Source of the DNA: Rhodospirillaceae bacterium
Lineage (GTDB): Bacteria > Pseudomonadota > Alphaproteobacteria > SP197
Reading direction: 5' to 3'
Assembly (NCBI GenBank): GCA_002722885.1
Contig: PBNE01000006.1
Coordinates: forward strand, 418,695 to 482,694
Length of the DNA stretch: 64,000 nucleotides
Below are positions 1 to 9,905 of this stretch, in pieces. How positions within the stretch are numbered: position 1 is the first letter of the stretch; the number at the start of each line of letters is the position of its first letter. The translations under genes were made by a program, and so were the position numbers. The notes beneath the pieces are model-generated. The model made no database searches. It was not told where the DNA came from and worked only from the letters and a program-made list of their open reading frames with translations.

Positions 1-1
1 C

Positions 2-724
2 CGCGAAGCCACTCTTGATCGCATTGCGGGCGACGACAGCGTTCAGGCTCTGATCGTGCGGATCAACAGCCCCGGCGGGACATTTGTCGGGGGTGAAACG
101 CTCTATCTCGCCTTGCAACGGGTTGCGGCAGAAAAGCCGGTGGTGGCGGTGATGGATGATGTAGCCGCATCAGCTGGCTACATGATCGCGATGGCTGGGG
201 ATCACGTCATCGCTCGCCAGGGCACGATCACCGGTTCGATCGGCGTGATCTTTCCCACCACCCAGGTCTACGAGTTCTTTGACGAGTTCGGCGTGACTTT
301 CGAGAACATCAAGAGTGATCCCCTGAAGGCCAATCCCACGCCATTCGAGGAGACACTGCCTGCCGCCCGTGACTCGATGCAGGAGATGGTCGACCAATTG
401 CAGGTGGTGTTTGTTTCCATAGTTGATGCCGGTCGCCCCAAACTCGACACGGCGGCGATTCAGCAGTTGGCCGATGGCCGAGTCTTTTCGGGCGTGCAAG
501 CGCTAGAGAACGGCTTGATCGATGAATTGGGCGGGGATCGTGAGGCGCGCGCCTGGCTGATGGCCGAACACGATATCTCCGACAGCCTCCCGGCGCAGGA
601 CGTGAAGATCGACGATGATCTCCCCTGGTATGCGGAGTTTTTGCGCGAAACCGGAAAAAGCGTTTTGCCAGAACCACTTACCCTTGACGGCCTGTTGGCG
701 CTCTGGCAACCTGACCTGCAATAG
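2..724 (+). CDS. sppA: Signal peptide peptidase SppA, S49 family (5' end outside window)
   Basis: The frame is already open at the first bases, so the N-terminus (normally a membrane anchor) lies upstream. About 240 residues are visible. They show the S49 peptidase core: an NSPGG oxyanion-type loop near fragment residue 23, the nucleophile serine in ASAGY near residue 57, a TGSIGV segment, and a lysine in IKSDPLK near residue 103 that fits the general base of the Ser/Lys dyad. The family cleaves leftover signal peptides in the inner membrane. ihfB follows about 60 bp downstream on the same strand, a common alphaproteobacterial neighbour. Only the missing start is uncertain. Confidence 0.9.
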   Translation, partial: REATLDRIAGDDSVQALIVRINSPGGTFVGGETLYLALQRVAAEKPVVAVMDDVAASAGYMIAMAGDHVIARQGTITGSIGVIFPTTQVYEFFDEFGVTFENIKSDPLKANPTPFEETLPAARDSMQEMVDQLQVVFVSIVDAGRPKLDTAAIQQLADGRVFSGVQALENGLIDELGGDREARAWLMAEHDISDSLPAQDVKIDDDLPWYAEFLRETGKSVLPEPLTLDGLLALWQPDLQ

Positions 725-784
725 AGCACAGATGGTCGGGGCGGCCGTGGTTGCACGGCGGGCCAGAATGCCGGGAAAGCCGAC

Positions 785-1075
785 ATGACAAAATCGGAAC
801 TGATCGCCCGTTTGTCGGAGCGATACCCTCATCTCTACCAGCGCGATGTCGAACGCATCGTCAACACCGTATTTGACGAGATCAGTGGCGCGCTGGCTGA
901 TGGTAACCGTGTTGAGCTGCGTGGCTTCGGGTCGTTTTCCGTGCGTAAGCGTAACGCCCGCGTCGGCCGCAATCCCCGGACCGGCGCCACGGTGAAGGTC
1001 GACGAGAAGTTCCTTCCCTTCTTCAAGACCGGCAAGGAACTGCGTGATCGCCTGAACGTCGGCGAGGAAGACTAA
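785..1075 (+). CDS. ihfB: Integration host factor subunit beta
   Basis: A 96-residue protein of the HU/IHF fold. The arm carries the family signature GRNPRTG, and the C-terminus has [12 protein letters not shown], which resembles IHF-beta more than HU. The N-terminus ([10 protein letters not shown]) matches IHF-beta in length and pattern. With IHF-alpha, encoded elsewhere, it bends DNA at specific sites and helps nucleoid structure, sigma-54 promoter activation and recombination. It lies between sppA and a LapA-domain gene, the usual order in many proteobacteria, with 6 bp before the next start, so the two are probably co-transcribed. Confidence 0.93.
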   Translation: MTKSELIARLSERYPHLYQRDVERIVNTVFDEISGALADGNRVELRGFGSFSVRKRNARVGRNPRTGATVKVDEKFLPFFKTGKELRDRLNVGEED

Positions 1076-1081
1076 TCGTCA

Positions 1082-1453
1082 ATGCGGAATCCCGCCAAAT
1101 GGATGGTGGCTTCCCTGGGGCTCGTGATCATTCTGATCATCACTGCCTTTGCCGTTGCCAACAGAGAGACAATCGCAGTCTCGTTCGCTCCGCTGCCGTG
1201 GGTGATGGATTCTCCGCTTTGGATCGCAATCTTGTTGTCGTTCGGGATCGGTGCGCTCTTTGGCGGGTTGTTTGTCTGGGCCAAGGCGCACCGCAGTCGC
1301 AAGCGTTCCGCAGAACGCCGCAGAGAGATCAAGAGCATCGAGAAACAGCTGGCAGTGGCCAGGGCACAGGTGACGAAACTGGAAGCGGAACAGCGCCAGC
1401 AGCAGGCCGTTTTGACGGACAACATGCCAGTCACAGAGCAGGATGCGGCCTGA
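1082..1453 (+). CDS. LapA-domain inner membrane protein
   Basis: A 123-residue protein with two hydrophobic segments (about residues 9-27 and 42-65) and a charged, probably coiled-coil tail (about 72-112, rich in K, R, E and Q). This is the LapA (formerly DUF1049) layout. In E. coli LapA, with LapB, takes part in lipopolysaccharide assembly control. The position directly after ihfB is typical. A true LapA role here is inference from family and synteny; no lapB is seen next to it. Confidence 0.8.
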   Translation: MRNPAKWMVASLGLVIILIITAFAVANRETIAVSFAPLPWVMDSPLWIAILLSFGIGALFGGLFVWAKAHRSRKRSAERRREIKSIEKQLAVARAQVTKLEAEQRQQQAVLTDNMPVTEQDAA

Positions 1454-1476
1454 TCCGCGTCTGACGGAGCCCTTCT

Positions 1477-2433
1477 ATGGCCCTCATGGTTGCCGGTGAC
1501 GAGGTTCATCGCCTTCTCGACTACCCCTCGCTGGTTGAGGGTCTGAAGCAGTTCCATCTGCAAGACACGCACGAAGCTTTTGATGTGCATCTTGCGCAGC
1601 CAGCGCCGACGGGAACGGAGAACGTGTTTCTGGCGCTTCCGGCCTGGCAGCGCGATGAGGCGATCGGGATCAAGCTGGTCACTGTGTTTCCGGACAACGA
1701 ATACACAGGCACCGGCCTGCCCTCGGTGCAGGGTGTCTATGCGCTGTTCGACGGCAGGAACGGCCAGCCGCTGGCCTTGATGGACGGCACGGCGTTGACC
1801 CTGCGCAAGACCGCCGGCGATTCGGCCACCGGGGCGAGTTTTCTTGCCCGTCACGATGCTCAGACCATGCTGATGGTGGGTGCCGGGGCCATGGCTCCGC
1901 ATCTCATCATGGCGCACACGGCGATTCGCCCATCAATCAAGACCGTGCACGTCTGGAACCGCAGCCCCGAGCGGGCTGCTACGGTTGCGGCGGAGCTCAG
2001 TCTTGAAGGCATCACCATTGAAGCCACGTCCGATCTCGAAGCTGCGGTACGCGAAGCTGATGTGATCTCCTGCGCCACGATGGCGACTGAACCGCTGATC
2101 CAGGGGACCTGGCTCAAGCCCGGCAGCCATCTCGATCTCGTCGGCAGTTATCAGAAACACATGCGGGAATCGGACGATGAGTGTGTACGGCGCGCCCGGA
2201 TCTACATGGATTCGCGCATGTTCACCCTGGGCCGTGTCGGCGATATCTCGCAGCCGACAGAAAGCGGCGCCATGACTGAGGATGAGGTGGTCGGCGACCT
2301 CTTCGACCTTTCTCGCGGCCAATGCCAGGGGCGAACCAGCGATGACGAGATCACGCTGTTCAAGAACTCCGGCGGTGGTCATCTCGATCTCGGAACCGCA
2401 CGATTCCTGATGGAGAGGCTTGGCGGGAGTTGA
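1477..2433 (+). CDS. Ornithine cyclodeaminase / mu-crystallin family protein
   Basis: A 318-residue member of the OCD/mu-crystallin family. A Rossmann dinucleotide loop, VGAGAMAPH, sits near residue 131. The N-terminal substrate domain carries the K-x-V-TVFP and TALTLRKTA stretches that line the active site in this family. Members include ornithine cyclodeaminase (ornithine to proline plus ammonia), ketimine reductases and delta-1-pyrroline-2-carboxylate reductases; sequence alone does not choose between them. It starts 23 bp after the LapA-like gene and precedes pyrF, without an obvious pathway link to either. Confidence 0.85.
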   Translation: MALMVAGDEVHRLLDYPSLVEGLKQFHLQDTHEAFDVHLAQPAPTGTENVFLALPAWQRDEAIGIKLVTVFPDNEYTGTGLPSVQGVYALFDGRNGQPLALMDGTALTLRKTAGDSATGASFLARHDAQTMLMVGAGAMAPHLIMAHTAIRPSIKTVHVWNRSPERAATVAAELSLEGITIEATSDLEAAVREADVISCATMATEPLIQGTWLKPGSHLDLVGSYQKHMRESDDECVRRARIYMDSRMFTLGRVGDISQPTESGAMTEDEVVGDLFDLSRGQCQGRTSDDEITLFKNSGGGHLDLGTARFLMERLGGS

Positions 2434-2506
2434 TCCACGCCACGACTTTGCCTGCACTCCTGATCTGCTCTATAAGCCGCCTCGGTTGCGATCAGGACAC
2501 CCTCCT

Positions 2507-3217
2507 ATGACCCGCGATGATGCCGCCCGACGCCTTTTGTGCGCCGTTGATACGACCGACCTCGGTGAGGCCGGCGCCCTCGCTGCTGCGTTGAAGGGGC
2601 ATATCAGTGCGCTCAAGCTCGGCCTTGAGTTTTTCTGCGCCCACGGTCCCCAGGGTGTGCGACAGGTCGTCGGTGACCAACACGGCCTGTTCCTCGATCT
2701 CAAGCTCCATGACATCCCGAACACGGTGGCCGGGGGCCTGCGCGGTATCGCACCCATCGGCCCCTTCCTCACCACCATCCACACTTCCGGTGGCGCGGGC
2801 ATGATGCGCGCTGCCATGGATGCCGCTGCCGAAGCCGGAGCAGACCGCCCCAAGGTGGTCGCCGTCACGACGCTCACAAGCATGGACGACAGTGATCTCG
2901 ATGATGTCGGCATGAAGGGCCCCGTGGCTGATCAGGTTCTGCGTCTCGCGGACCTCGCCCAGTCCACTGGTGTCGATGGTGTGGTCTGCTCGGCGCATGA
3001 GACGCGCCGTTTGCGTGGGCACTGCGGCCCAGACTTCCTTCTTGTTGTCCCAGGTATCCGGCCTGTCTGGGCGTCGACGGACGATCAGAAACGCATCATG
3101 ACACCCGGCGAGGCAATCGACGCAGGCGCCAGCTATCTCGTGGTCGGCCGGCCCATCACACGGGCTGATGATCCGGCGGAAGCTGCCGACCGCATTATCG
3201 AAGACATGGCGGGCTGA
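2507..3217 (+). CDS. pyrF: Orotidine 5'-phosphate decarboxylase
   Basis: A 236-residue TIM-barrel enzyme that decarboxylates OMP to UMP, the last step of de novo pyrimidine synthesis. The catalytic DLKLHDIPNT motif is near residues 62-71, and the phosphate-binding GIRP and VVGRPIT loops lie near the C-terminus. The frame stays open 29 codons upstream to 2420, but the ATG at 2507 gives the usual family N-terminus and length. The stop lies one base before the trpF start, so the two are tightly coupled. Confidence 0.95.
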   Translation: MTRDDAARRLLCAVDTTDLGEAGALAAALKGHISALKLGLEFFCAHGPQGVRQVVGDQHGLFLDLKLHDIPNTVAGGLRGIAPIGPFLTTIHTSGGAGMMRAAMDAAAEAGADRPKVVAVTTLTSMDDSDLDDVGMKGPVADQVLRLADLAQSTGVDGVVCSAHETRRLRGHCGPDFLLVVPGIRPVWASTDDQKRIMTPGEAIDAGASYLVVGRPITRADDPAEAADRIIEDMAG

Positions 3218-3218
3218 A

Positions 3219-3860
3219 ATGGCAGTCGACGTCAAGATTTGCGGTCTCACCGATCGTCCCGGCCTTGATGCTGCCATCCGTCATGGTGCACGCATGGTCG
3301 GATTCAACTTCTTTCCGGCCAGTCCGCGTTTCGTGTCGATGGATGCGGTTGCGGCGCTGGCCGCTGAGGTGCCGCAGGAAATCGAACGTGTGGGTGTCAC
3401 GGTCGACATGGACAATGAGACACTGGAGGCTGCCATCCGGTCGGCCCGTCTATCCACTGTTCAGCTTCATGGCCATGAAGATCCATCGCGCGCAGCTGAG
3501 ATTCGGGAGCGTTTCGGCATCAAGGTCCTGAAAGTGGTTCGTGTTTCAGAGGCCAGCGATCTTGAGGCTGTTGCGGCCTTCGAACCGGTTGCCGACCTCC
3601 TGATGTTCGACACAAAGCCTCCGAAGGACGCGACGCGGCCCGGGGGCAATGCCATCGCGTTCGATTGGCGCCTGCTGGCCGGTTTCGCCACGAAGCGGCC
3701 ATGGCTGCTTTCAGGTGGTCTTGAGGCAGACAATGTGCGCCAGGCCGCCGAGATCAGCGGCGCAAGTGCTGTGGATGTGGCATCGGGTGTGGAATCGGTG
3801 CCGGGCAGCAAAGATCCCGAGAAAATCCGCGAATTCATGGCTGTTTGCAGCGGATTGTAG
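3219..3860 (+). CDS. trpF: Phosphoribosylanthranilate isomerase
   Basis: A 213-residue TIM-barrel that converts phosphoribosylanthranilate to CdRP in tryptophan synthesis. The N-terminal VKICGLT carries the catalytic cysteine, and LMFDTKPP near residue 130 carries the catalytic aspartate. The ATG at 3219 was chosen over an upstream in-frame start at 3168 because it gives the standard [10 protein letters not shown] beginning and sits right after the pyrF stop. It leads a trpF-trpB-trpA-accD-folC run; trpE, trpG, trpD and trpC are not in the window. Confidence 0.95.
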   Translation: MAVDVKICGLTDRPGLDAAIRHGARMVGFNFFPASPRFVSMDAVAALAAEVPQEIERVGVTVDMDNETLEAAIRSARLSTVQLHGHEDPSRAAEIRERFGIKVLKVVRVSEASDLEAVAAFEPVADLLMFDTKPPKDATRPGGNAIAFDWRLLAGFATKRPWLLSGGLEADNVRQAAEISGASAVDVASGVESVPGSKDPEKIREFMAVCSGL

Positions 3861-3933
3861 CGGCACGTTTCAGGCGTTGCGGAGACCGGACGAAAAAGGC
3901 ATGGTCCGGCCTCCCAGACCACACGGACAGGCT

Positions 3934-5145
3934 ATGGAATCGGTCAACACCTATCGTGCGAGCCCGGATAAACAGGGCCATTTTGGCATTTTCGGAGGAC
4001 GTTATGTCGCCGAAACACTCATGCCGCTCATTCTGGACCTCGAAAAGGCCTGGAAGGATGCGCGGAACGACCCCTCTTTCCAGGCAGAACTCGACCATTG
4101 GGCGAAACACTACATTGGCCGTCCCAGCGCGCTCTATTTCGCCGAGCGTCTCACCGAACACCTCGGCGGTGCGAAGATCTATTTCAAGCGTGATGAGCTG
4201 AACCACACCGGCGCACACAAGATCAACAACACGGTTGGCCAGATTCTACTCGCTATGCGTATGGGCAAGAAACGGATCATTGCTGAGACCGGTGCCGGCC
4301 AGCACGGTGTTGCCACGGCGACGGTTTGCGCAAAGGTCGGTCTGCCTTGTGTCGTCTACATGGGCGCCAAGGACATTGAGCGCCAGGCGCCCAATGTCTT
4401 CCGCATGAAGCTCCTGGGTGCCGAGGTTGTTCCCGTGACGTCGGGCTCCCACACACTCAAGGATGCTCTCAACGAGGCCCTGCGTGACTGGGTCACCAAT
4501 GTCGAGAGCACGTTCTACATCATCGGAACCGTGGCCGGCCCGCATCCCTATCCCGAGCTGGTGCGCGAATTCCAGTCGGTGATTGGCCGGGAAGTCCGCG
4601 AGCAGATGATGGAGGCCGAAGGTCGCCTGCCGGATTCACTGGTCGCCTGCATCGGTGGCGGTTCCAATGCCATGGGGCTCTTCCATCCCTTCCTTGATGA
4701 CACCGACATCGAGATTCACGGTGTGGAAGCCGCGGGCCACGGTATCGAGACCGGGGAGCACGCCGCATCAATCACGGGCGGTCGCCCTGGCGTGTTACAT
4801 GGCAACCGTACCTATCTGCTACAGGACGAAGACGGCCAGATCATCGAGCCCCACTCGATCTCAGCAGGCCTCGATTATCCTGGTATCGGGCCCGAACACG
4901 CCTGGCTCGCTGACATCGGCCGCGTGAACTACGTATCGGCCACTGACACGGAGGCGCTCGAGGCGTTCCAGCTTTGCACCCGTCTTGAAGGCATCATTCC
5001 GGCACTGGAGCCGGCGCATGCCCTGGCCTATGTCATGAAGATTGCGCCCGATCTGCCGAAGGATCACATCATCTGCATGAACATGTGTGGCCGTGGCGAC
5101 AAGGATGTCTTTACCATCGCCGAAGCGTTGGGAGTGAAACTGTGA
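3934..5145 (+). CDS. trpB: Tryptophan synthase beta chain
   Basis: A 403-residue PLP enzyme that condenses indole with serine. The PLP lysine lies in HTGAHKINN near residue 92, and the glycine-rich phosphate loop GGGSNAMG is near residue 240. The frame is open back to 3649 over trpF. The ATG at 3934 gives the family N-terminus ([18 protein letters not shown]) and has GGACAGG just upstream; an ATG at 3901, 11 codons earlier, is the alternative. Its stop overlaps the GTG start of trpA by 4 bp, matching the TrpAB complex. Confidence 0.95.
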   Translation: MESVNTYRASPDKQGHFGIFGGRYVAETLMPLILDLEKAWKDARNDPSFQAELDHWAKHYIGRPSALYFAERLTEHLGGAKIYFKRDELNHTGAHKINNTVGQILLAMRMGKKRIIAETGAGQHGVATATVCAKVGLPCVVYMGAKDIERQAPNVFRMKLLGAEVVPVTSGSHTLKDALNEALRDWVTNVESTFYIIGTVAGPHPYPELVREFQSVIGREVREQMMEAEGRLPDSLVACIGGGSNAMGLFHPFLDDTDIEIHGVEAAGHGIETGEHAASITGGRPGVLHGNRTYLLQDEDGQIIEPHSISAGLDYPGIGPEHAWLADIGRVNYVSATDTEALEAFQLCTRLEGIIPALEPAHALAYVMKIAPDLPKDHIICMNMCGRGDKDVFTIAEALGVKL

Positions 5146-5972
5146 GCGGGACCCGTATCGACCGGCGGTTTGCCGCCCTAAGGGATGAGGGACGCGCCGG
5201 TCTTGTTGCCTTCGTCACGGCAGGTGATCCTGATTTTGATCTCTCGCTGGAGATCGTGAAGGGGCTGCCGGGTGCAGGCGCCGACGTGATCGAACTCGGC
5301 ATGCCGTTTACCGACCCGATGGCCGACGGGCCGACCATTCAGGTGGCGTCTCAACGTGCCTTGAGAAGCGGCATGACCCTGCGTCGCACGCTGGAGCTGG
5401 TTCGCCGTTTCCGCGAAGGCGATAAGGACACGCCGATCGTCCTGATGGGCTACTACAATCCGATCTATGCCTACGGCAACGATGCCTTTCTAAAGGATGC
5501 CGTCGAAGCCGGTGTGGATGGTCTGATCCTGGTCGACCTCCCCAGTGAAGAGGACAGCGAACTCTGCCTTCCCGCGATTGATGTGGGGATGAACTGGATC
5601 CGCCTGGCGACACCCACGACCGATGCCAAGCGCATGCCGGCGGTGGTCGCGAACGCGTCGGGCTTCCTTTACTACGTCTCGATCACCGGCATCACCGGGG
5701 CTGGTGCGGCCGACCCCGCTGCCGTAGGCGAGGCTGTCGAACGCTTGCGGGCGCAGACCGATATCCCGGTGGCCGTCGGCTTCGGGATCAAGACCGCGGA
5801 TCAGGCTGCTGATATCGCCCGGGTTGCCGATGCGGCGGTGGTCGGTACCGCGTTCTGTCAGGCTGTGGCGGACGGGCTGGATGACCAGGGCCAGGGAACG
5901 CAGGCCTGTGTCGACGGGGTCCTCAACCTTACCGTAGAACTCTCTGCCGGCGTCAGGAGCGCACGGGGATGA
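5142..5972 (+). CDS. trpA: Tryptophan synthase alpha chain
   Basis: A 276-residue TIM-barrel that cleaves indole-3-glycerol phosphate and channels indole to TrpB. The catalytic glutamate is in ELGMPFTDP near residue 49, and the catalytic aspartate in ADGPTIQ about eleven residues later. The start is GTG at 5142, overlapping the trpB stop as GTGA. The stop overlaps the accD start as ATGA, so translation is probably coupled along the operon. Confidence 0.95.
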   Translation: MSGTRIDRRFAALRDEGRAGLVAFVTAGDPDFDLSLEIVKGLPGAGADVIELGMPFTDPMADGPTIQVASQRALRSGMTLRRTLELVRRFREGDKDTPIVLMGYYNPIYAYGNDAFLKDAVEAGVDGLILVDLPSEEDSELCLPAIDVGMNWIRLATPTTDAKRMPAVVANASGFLYYVSITGITGAGAADPAAVGEAVERLRAQTDIPVAVGFGIKTADQAADIARVADAAVVGTAFCQAVADGLDDQGQGTQACVDGVLNLTVELSAGVRSARG

Positions 5973-6880
5973 GCTGGCTCTCCAACCTTTCTCTGCCGAA
6001 GATCAGGGATCTGGTTCGCAAGCCCGAGACACCTGAGAGCCTCTGGGACAAATGCCCCAGCTGCGAGCAGATGATTTTTCACCGCGATCTCGAAGCTGCC
6101 ATGAACGTCTGCCCGCACTGCGGCTTTCACATGCGCATCGCTCCGGGGGTCAGGCTCACCGCCTTGTTCGATGGCGGTGACTACTCGACCATCGAACACC
6201 CGAAGGTGGCCACCGACCCACTGCGCTTTCGCGACCGCAAGCGTTACGCAGACCGCCTCAAGGAGCATCAGAGCAAGACCGGGGCATGGGACGCGATTCT
6301 CGTGGCCCATGGCAGCATCGGCGGCAAGAACGTCGTTTGCGCCGTCTTTAACTTCGAGTTTATGGGCGGATCCATGGGAACCGCCGTGGGCGAAGCCATC
6401 GTGGCAGCGGCCCGTCTGGCCAAGCTCCAGGATGCGGCGCTGATCGTGTTTTCGGCATCTGGCGGTGCACGTATGCAGGAGGGTATCCTTTCCCTGATGC
6501 AGATGGCGCGCACGACCGCAGCGATCACCGAGCTCAAGGAAGCCGGGCTGCCGTACATCAGTGTCATGACCAATCCCACAACTGGCGGTGTGACCGCATC
6601 TTTCGCGATGCTGGGTGATGTTTCGATCGCTGAACCCGGCGCAATTATCGGTTTTGCCGGTGCCCGGGTGATCGAGGAAACTATCCGCGAAAAACTGCCC
6701 GAAGGGTTCCAGCGAGCCGAGTATCTGCTTGATCACGGTATGCTCGATATGGTGGTGGCGCGATCCGAACTGCGGCAACGGCTTTCGAGCCTGCTGCATC
6801 ACCTGATGGGTTCCCGGCCACAGGAGGGTGAACTCCTGCCGGTTCCTGCCAACGACACCGAAGAAGCTGCACCTGCGTGA
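5969..6880 (+). CDS. accD: Acetyl-CoA carboxylase carboxyltransferase subunit beta
   Basis: A 303-residue protein that, with AccA, transfers the carboxyl group from biotin to acetyl-CoA in the first step of fatty-acid synthesis. The N-terminus has a four-cysteine zinc ribbon (CPSC at residues 29-32 and CPHC about 18 residues on). The crotonase-like core follows, with [11 protein letters not shown] and [12 protein letters not shown]. The accD-folC pair downstream of trpA is a conserved alphaproteobacterial arrangement. Both ends overlap neighbouring genes by 4 bp. Confidence 0.95.
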   Translation: MSWLSNLSLPKIRDLVRKPETPESLWDKCPSCEQMIFHRDLEAAMNVCPHCGFHMRIAPGVRLTALFDGGDYSTIEHPKVATDPLRFRDRKRYADRLKEHQSKTGAWDAILVAHGSIGGKNVVCAVFNFEFMGGSMGTAVGEAIVAAARLAKLQDAALIVFSASGGARMQEGILSLMQMARTTAAITELKEAGLPYISVMTNPTTGGVTASFAMLGDVSIAEPGAIIGFAGARVIEETIREKLPEGFQRAEYLLDHGMLDMVVARSELRQRLSSLLHHLMGSRPQEGELLPVPANDTEEAAPA

Positions 6881-8175
6881 CCACGGCCAGAAGTGATGTC
6901 CTGCTTGAGAGGTTGATGGCGCTTCATCCGAAGCTCATCGACCTTAAACTCGACCGTCTTGAGCGAATCCTCGGGGCACTGGGCAATCCCCACGAGCATC
7001 TGCCACCCGTCGTTCATGTCGCGGGAACCAACGGCAAGGGTTCTGTCATCGCCTACATGCGTGCAGCCCTGCTCGCCGCCGGCTATCGGGTGCATGTCTA
7101 CACCTCACCCCATCTTGTGCGATTCCACGAGCGCGTGGAAATCGACGGCGAGATCATCTCCGAAGATGATCTCGCCGTGCTGTTGGATGAATGCGAACGT
7201 GAAAACGGCGGTGAGCCCATCACCTTCTTCGAAGTCACGACGGCTGCCGCCTTCCTGGCATTCTCGCGAACGCCGGCCGATGTTCTGCTCCTGGAAACGG
7301 GGTTGGGCGGCCGACTCGATGCGACCAATGTGGTCGCAGAGCCTCTGATCACCATCGTCACCCCTGTTTCGCTCGACCATCAGCAGTTCCTGGGCCAGAC
7401 GATTGCCGAGATCGCCGGTGAGAAGGCCGGTATCATCAAACAGTACCGCCCCTTCATCATGGGCCCACAGCAGACTGAGGCTGCTGCTGTCCTGAAGGAC
7501 AAGGCCCGTGTCATGGAGGCCCCTGCCACGTGTTTTGGCGATGACTTCCGGGTTGGCGCTGTCGACAGCGATGGATTCGAGCTTGTGGACGGCGATGACA
7601 CGCTGATGCTGCCGACCCCGATTCTGGCCGGACCACATCAACCTATGAACGCTGCGACAGCGGCTGTGGCGCTGCGGCGCCTGGAAGGGTTCGAAGTTTC
7701 CACCGATGCCATTGCTCGTGGCCTTCAGACCGCGCGCTGGCCGGCTCGCCTGCAAAAGATCGAAGCCGGAGCTTTGAAGCAACGTGTCGGCGACGACATC
7801 GAACTCTGGCTTGATGGCGGCCATAATCCCGCTGCAGGTGAGATTCTTGCCGAAATGGCAAGGTCGTGGAGCGATCGTCCGCTTGGTCTTCTGGTGGGTA
7901 TGATGAACACGAAGGACCCGGCCGGCTTTATCGCGCCACTGGCACCTATGGTCGATCATGCTGTGGCCGTCGGAATTCCAGGCGAAAAGAACACGCTTGC
8001 GGCAGAGGAGACGTTCGTCATCCTTCAGGATGCAGGTGTGAATGCGTCATCTGCTGAGAGCCTTCACGAGGCCATCGATCGCCTTGCTGAATGTCATGGC
8101 GGCCCATCGCGGATTCTTGTGTGCGGATCGCTTTATCTGGCAGGACGTTTTCTGGCGGCCAACGACGAGGGTTGA
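6877..8175 (+). CDS. folC: Dihydrofolate synthase / folylpolyglutamate synthase
   Basis: A 432-residue Mur-ligase-fold enzyme that adds glutamate to dihydropteroate and folates. The P-loop GTNGKGSV is near residue 50, the LETGLGGRLDATN segment near 140, and the C-terminal domain contains LDGGHNP. The start is GTG at 6877, overlapping the accD stop as GTGA. It ends 3 bp before the convergent glutamine-synthetase-like gene; no hairpin is seen in that gap. Confidence 0.94.
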   Translation: MTTARSDVLLERLMALHPKLIDLKLDRLERILGALGNPHEHLPPVVHVAGTNGKGSVIAYMRAALLAAGYRVHVYTSPHLVRFHERVEIDGEIISEDDLAVLLDECERENGGEPITFFEVTTAAAFLAFSRTPADVLLLETGLGGRLDATNVVAEPLITIVTPVSLDHQQFLGQTIAEIAGEKAGIIKQYRPFIMGPQQTEAAAVLKDKARVMEAPATCFGDDFRVGAVDSDGFELVDGDDTLMLPTPILAGPHQPMNAATAAVALRRLEGFEVSTDAIARGLQTARWPARLQKIEAGALKQRVGDDIELWLDGGHNPAAGEILAEMARSWSDRPLGLLVGMMNTKDPAGFIAPLAPMVDHAVAVGIPGEKNTLAAEETFVILQDAGVNASSAESLHEAIDRLAECHGGPSRILVCGSLYLAGRFLAANDEG

Positions 8176-8178
8176 GAT

Positions 8179-9792
8179 CTAGATCAGCGTCAGCAGCCGA
8201 TCGTACTCGAGGTTGGAGACGTGATCGTTAAACTCGTGGAACTCGGCCCACTTCAGCTTGCTGTAGACGTCCCAGTACTCGGCGCCGAAGTAGTCCGGAA
8301 GCACGACTGCGGCGTCGAAGGCACGGAGGGCGTCAACCCAGATCGCCGGTAGGCTCGGATTGACCTTTACGGCCGCATTGCCCTCGATGGGATCGCCGGG
8401 ATCGAGGTTGTTGGTAATGCCGTGGTGCACGCCGGCCAACACGGCTGCCATGACAAGGTAGGGGTTGGCATCAGCGCCAGCCGGGCGATGTTCGATCCGC
8501 CGCGCGGTGTTGGGGCCACCCGGAACACGCAGTGAGACTGTGCGGTTGTTGTATCCCCAGGTCGGTGCCAGGGGCACCCAGCCTGTGGGCGTGATCCGAC
8601 GGAACGAATTGGCGTTCGGTGCCCAGATTGGCATGGCTTCGGCCATGGTCGAGGCGAGACCCCCGATGGCATGACGGAAGATCTTGCTACCGCGTGCGCT
8701 GCCGTCGTCGAACACGTTGCGGCCCTGATCGTCGACCAGAGACAGGTGGATGTGTGTTCCGCTGGTTGAGTACTCGCGGAACGGTCGTGCCATGAAGGTC
8801 GCGGCCAGCCCATGCTTGGCGGCCACGCCCTTTATCGCCCGCTTCTGGAGCATCGCGTGATCACAGGCCGCAACGGGATCATCGGTATGGTGCAAATTGA
8901 TCTCGAATTGGCCCGGTGCGTACTCGATTGTCGCGACATCGGTCGGGATGCTCTGTTCCCTGCAGACAGCAACCATGTCATTGAGCAGCGGCGCATAGGC
9001 GTCGAGCTCATCCATCAGGTATACCTGCGTGTCTGATGGCATTTTGCCGGTCACGGGCGAGCGGGCAGGGCGGGGACGCCCGTCAGCACCCGGCTCCTGC
9101 TCCAGCAAATAGAACTCCAGCTCGATCGCCACAGTGGCTCGGTAGCCGAGTTGTTCGATTTTGTCGGCCATGCCGCGCACGATATGACGCGGATCGAGCC
9201 ACCAGGGGTGGCCCTTGTCGTCGCTCATGATCATCAGGACCTGGGCCTGTTGCGGCCCCAGCCATGGCACTGGTGCCAGCGTCCCGGGCACGGGATGGCA
9301 AGGAAAGTCCGGATCACCGTCGTTCGGACCCATGCCGGTGCTATCGATGTTGTTCCCCAACATGTCGAGCGCATAGGTCGATCCCGGGAGCACAATGCCT
9401 GTTGTGAACAGCTTGTTGAGTGCGGACACGTCCAACCGCTTTCCGCGTGGAATACCGCAAATGTCTGGGATCATGGCATCGACCCAGCGCACATCCGGGT
9501 GCTGCAAGAGGAACGACGCAGCTTCGTCGTTGATCCGCCCACCACTCTTGGTCGGCTCGCTCACTGCAGCACTTCCATTGACCGGTCGTTCCAGCACGGC
9601 GGAGTCACACTCGAAGAAATCATTGGGCTCAACTTCACCCTCGGTCGCCTCGACAATGCGCTGCATGATCTCGGCGCGCGGTAACCGCTTGCCTGAGACA
9701 TACCGGCTCATCGCCGCTTCGGTCACGTTTACCGCTTTGGCAAAGTCCCGTACAGAGAATCCGGCCGTACTTAGAAAATCGCCCAATCTCAT
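8179..9792 (-). CDS. Glutamine-synthetase-like enzyme with N-terminal helix-turn-helix
   Basis: A 537-residue protein. Residues 1-60 look like a Cro/YdaS-type helix-turn-helix (FAKAVNVTEAAMSRYVSGKR is the recognition region). Residues 60-85 are a linker, and the rest is a class of glutamine synthetase nearer to gamma-glutamylpolyamine synthetases (PuuA-like) than to GlnA. Catalytic motifs are intact: IELEFYLL and FEINLHHT for metal, GTHIHLSL for the histidine, NSFRRI, RTVSLRVP, and RRIEHRPAGADANPYL. It presumably joins glutamate to an amine in an ATP-dependent reaction; the amine is not readable from sequence. It lies between trxA and folC, where most relatives have no gene. The HTH could make it a self-regulating enzyme or be a DNA-binding relic. 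Confidence 0.85.
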   Translation of the reverse strand: MRLGDFLSTAGFSVRDFAKAVNVTEAAMSRYVSGKRLPRAEIMQRIVEATEGEVEPNDFFECDSAVLERPVNGSAAVSEPTKSGGRINDEAASFLLQHPDVRWVDAMIPDICGIPRGKRLDVSALNKLFTTGIVLPGSTYALDMLGNNIDSTGMGPNDGDPDFPCHPVPGTLAPVPWLGPQQAQVLMIMSDDKGHPWWLDPRHIVRGMADKIEQLGYRATVAIELEFYLLEQEPGADGRPRPARSPVTGKMPSDTQVYLMDELDAYAPLLNDMVAVCREQSIPTDVATIEYAPGQFEINLHHTDDPVAACDHAMLQKRAIKGVAAKHGLAATFMARPFREYSTSGTHIHLSLVDDQGRNVFDDGSARGSKIFRHAIGGLASTMAEAMPIWAPNANSFRRITPTGWVPLAPTWGYNNRTVSLRVPGGPNTARRIEHRPAGADANPYLVMAAVLAGVHHGITNNLDPGDPIEGNAAVKVNPSLPAIWVDALRAFDAAVVLPDYFGAEYWDVYSKLKWAEFHEFNDHVSNLEYDRLLTLI

Positions 9793-9905
9793 GGCTCGAT
9801 TCTCTGCCCCCTCGGAAGGGGTTCCAAGGACGCGTCGCTCTCGAAGCCGTCACATTGTCGCGATAGGCGGGTTCCCGTTCCCGATCCGTGATCGGACGGC
9901 GGGGA

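Noticed and set aside
1072..1917. Minus-strand frame of 281 codons opposite the LapA-like and OCD genes
   Set aside because: Both plus-strand genes show clear families; the antisense product is low-complexity and unrecognised.
3861..3933. Tryptophan attenuator before trpB
   Set aside because: The gap is short, with no tryptophan-rich leader peptide or alternative hairpins.
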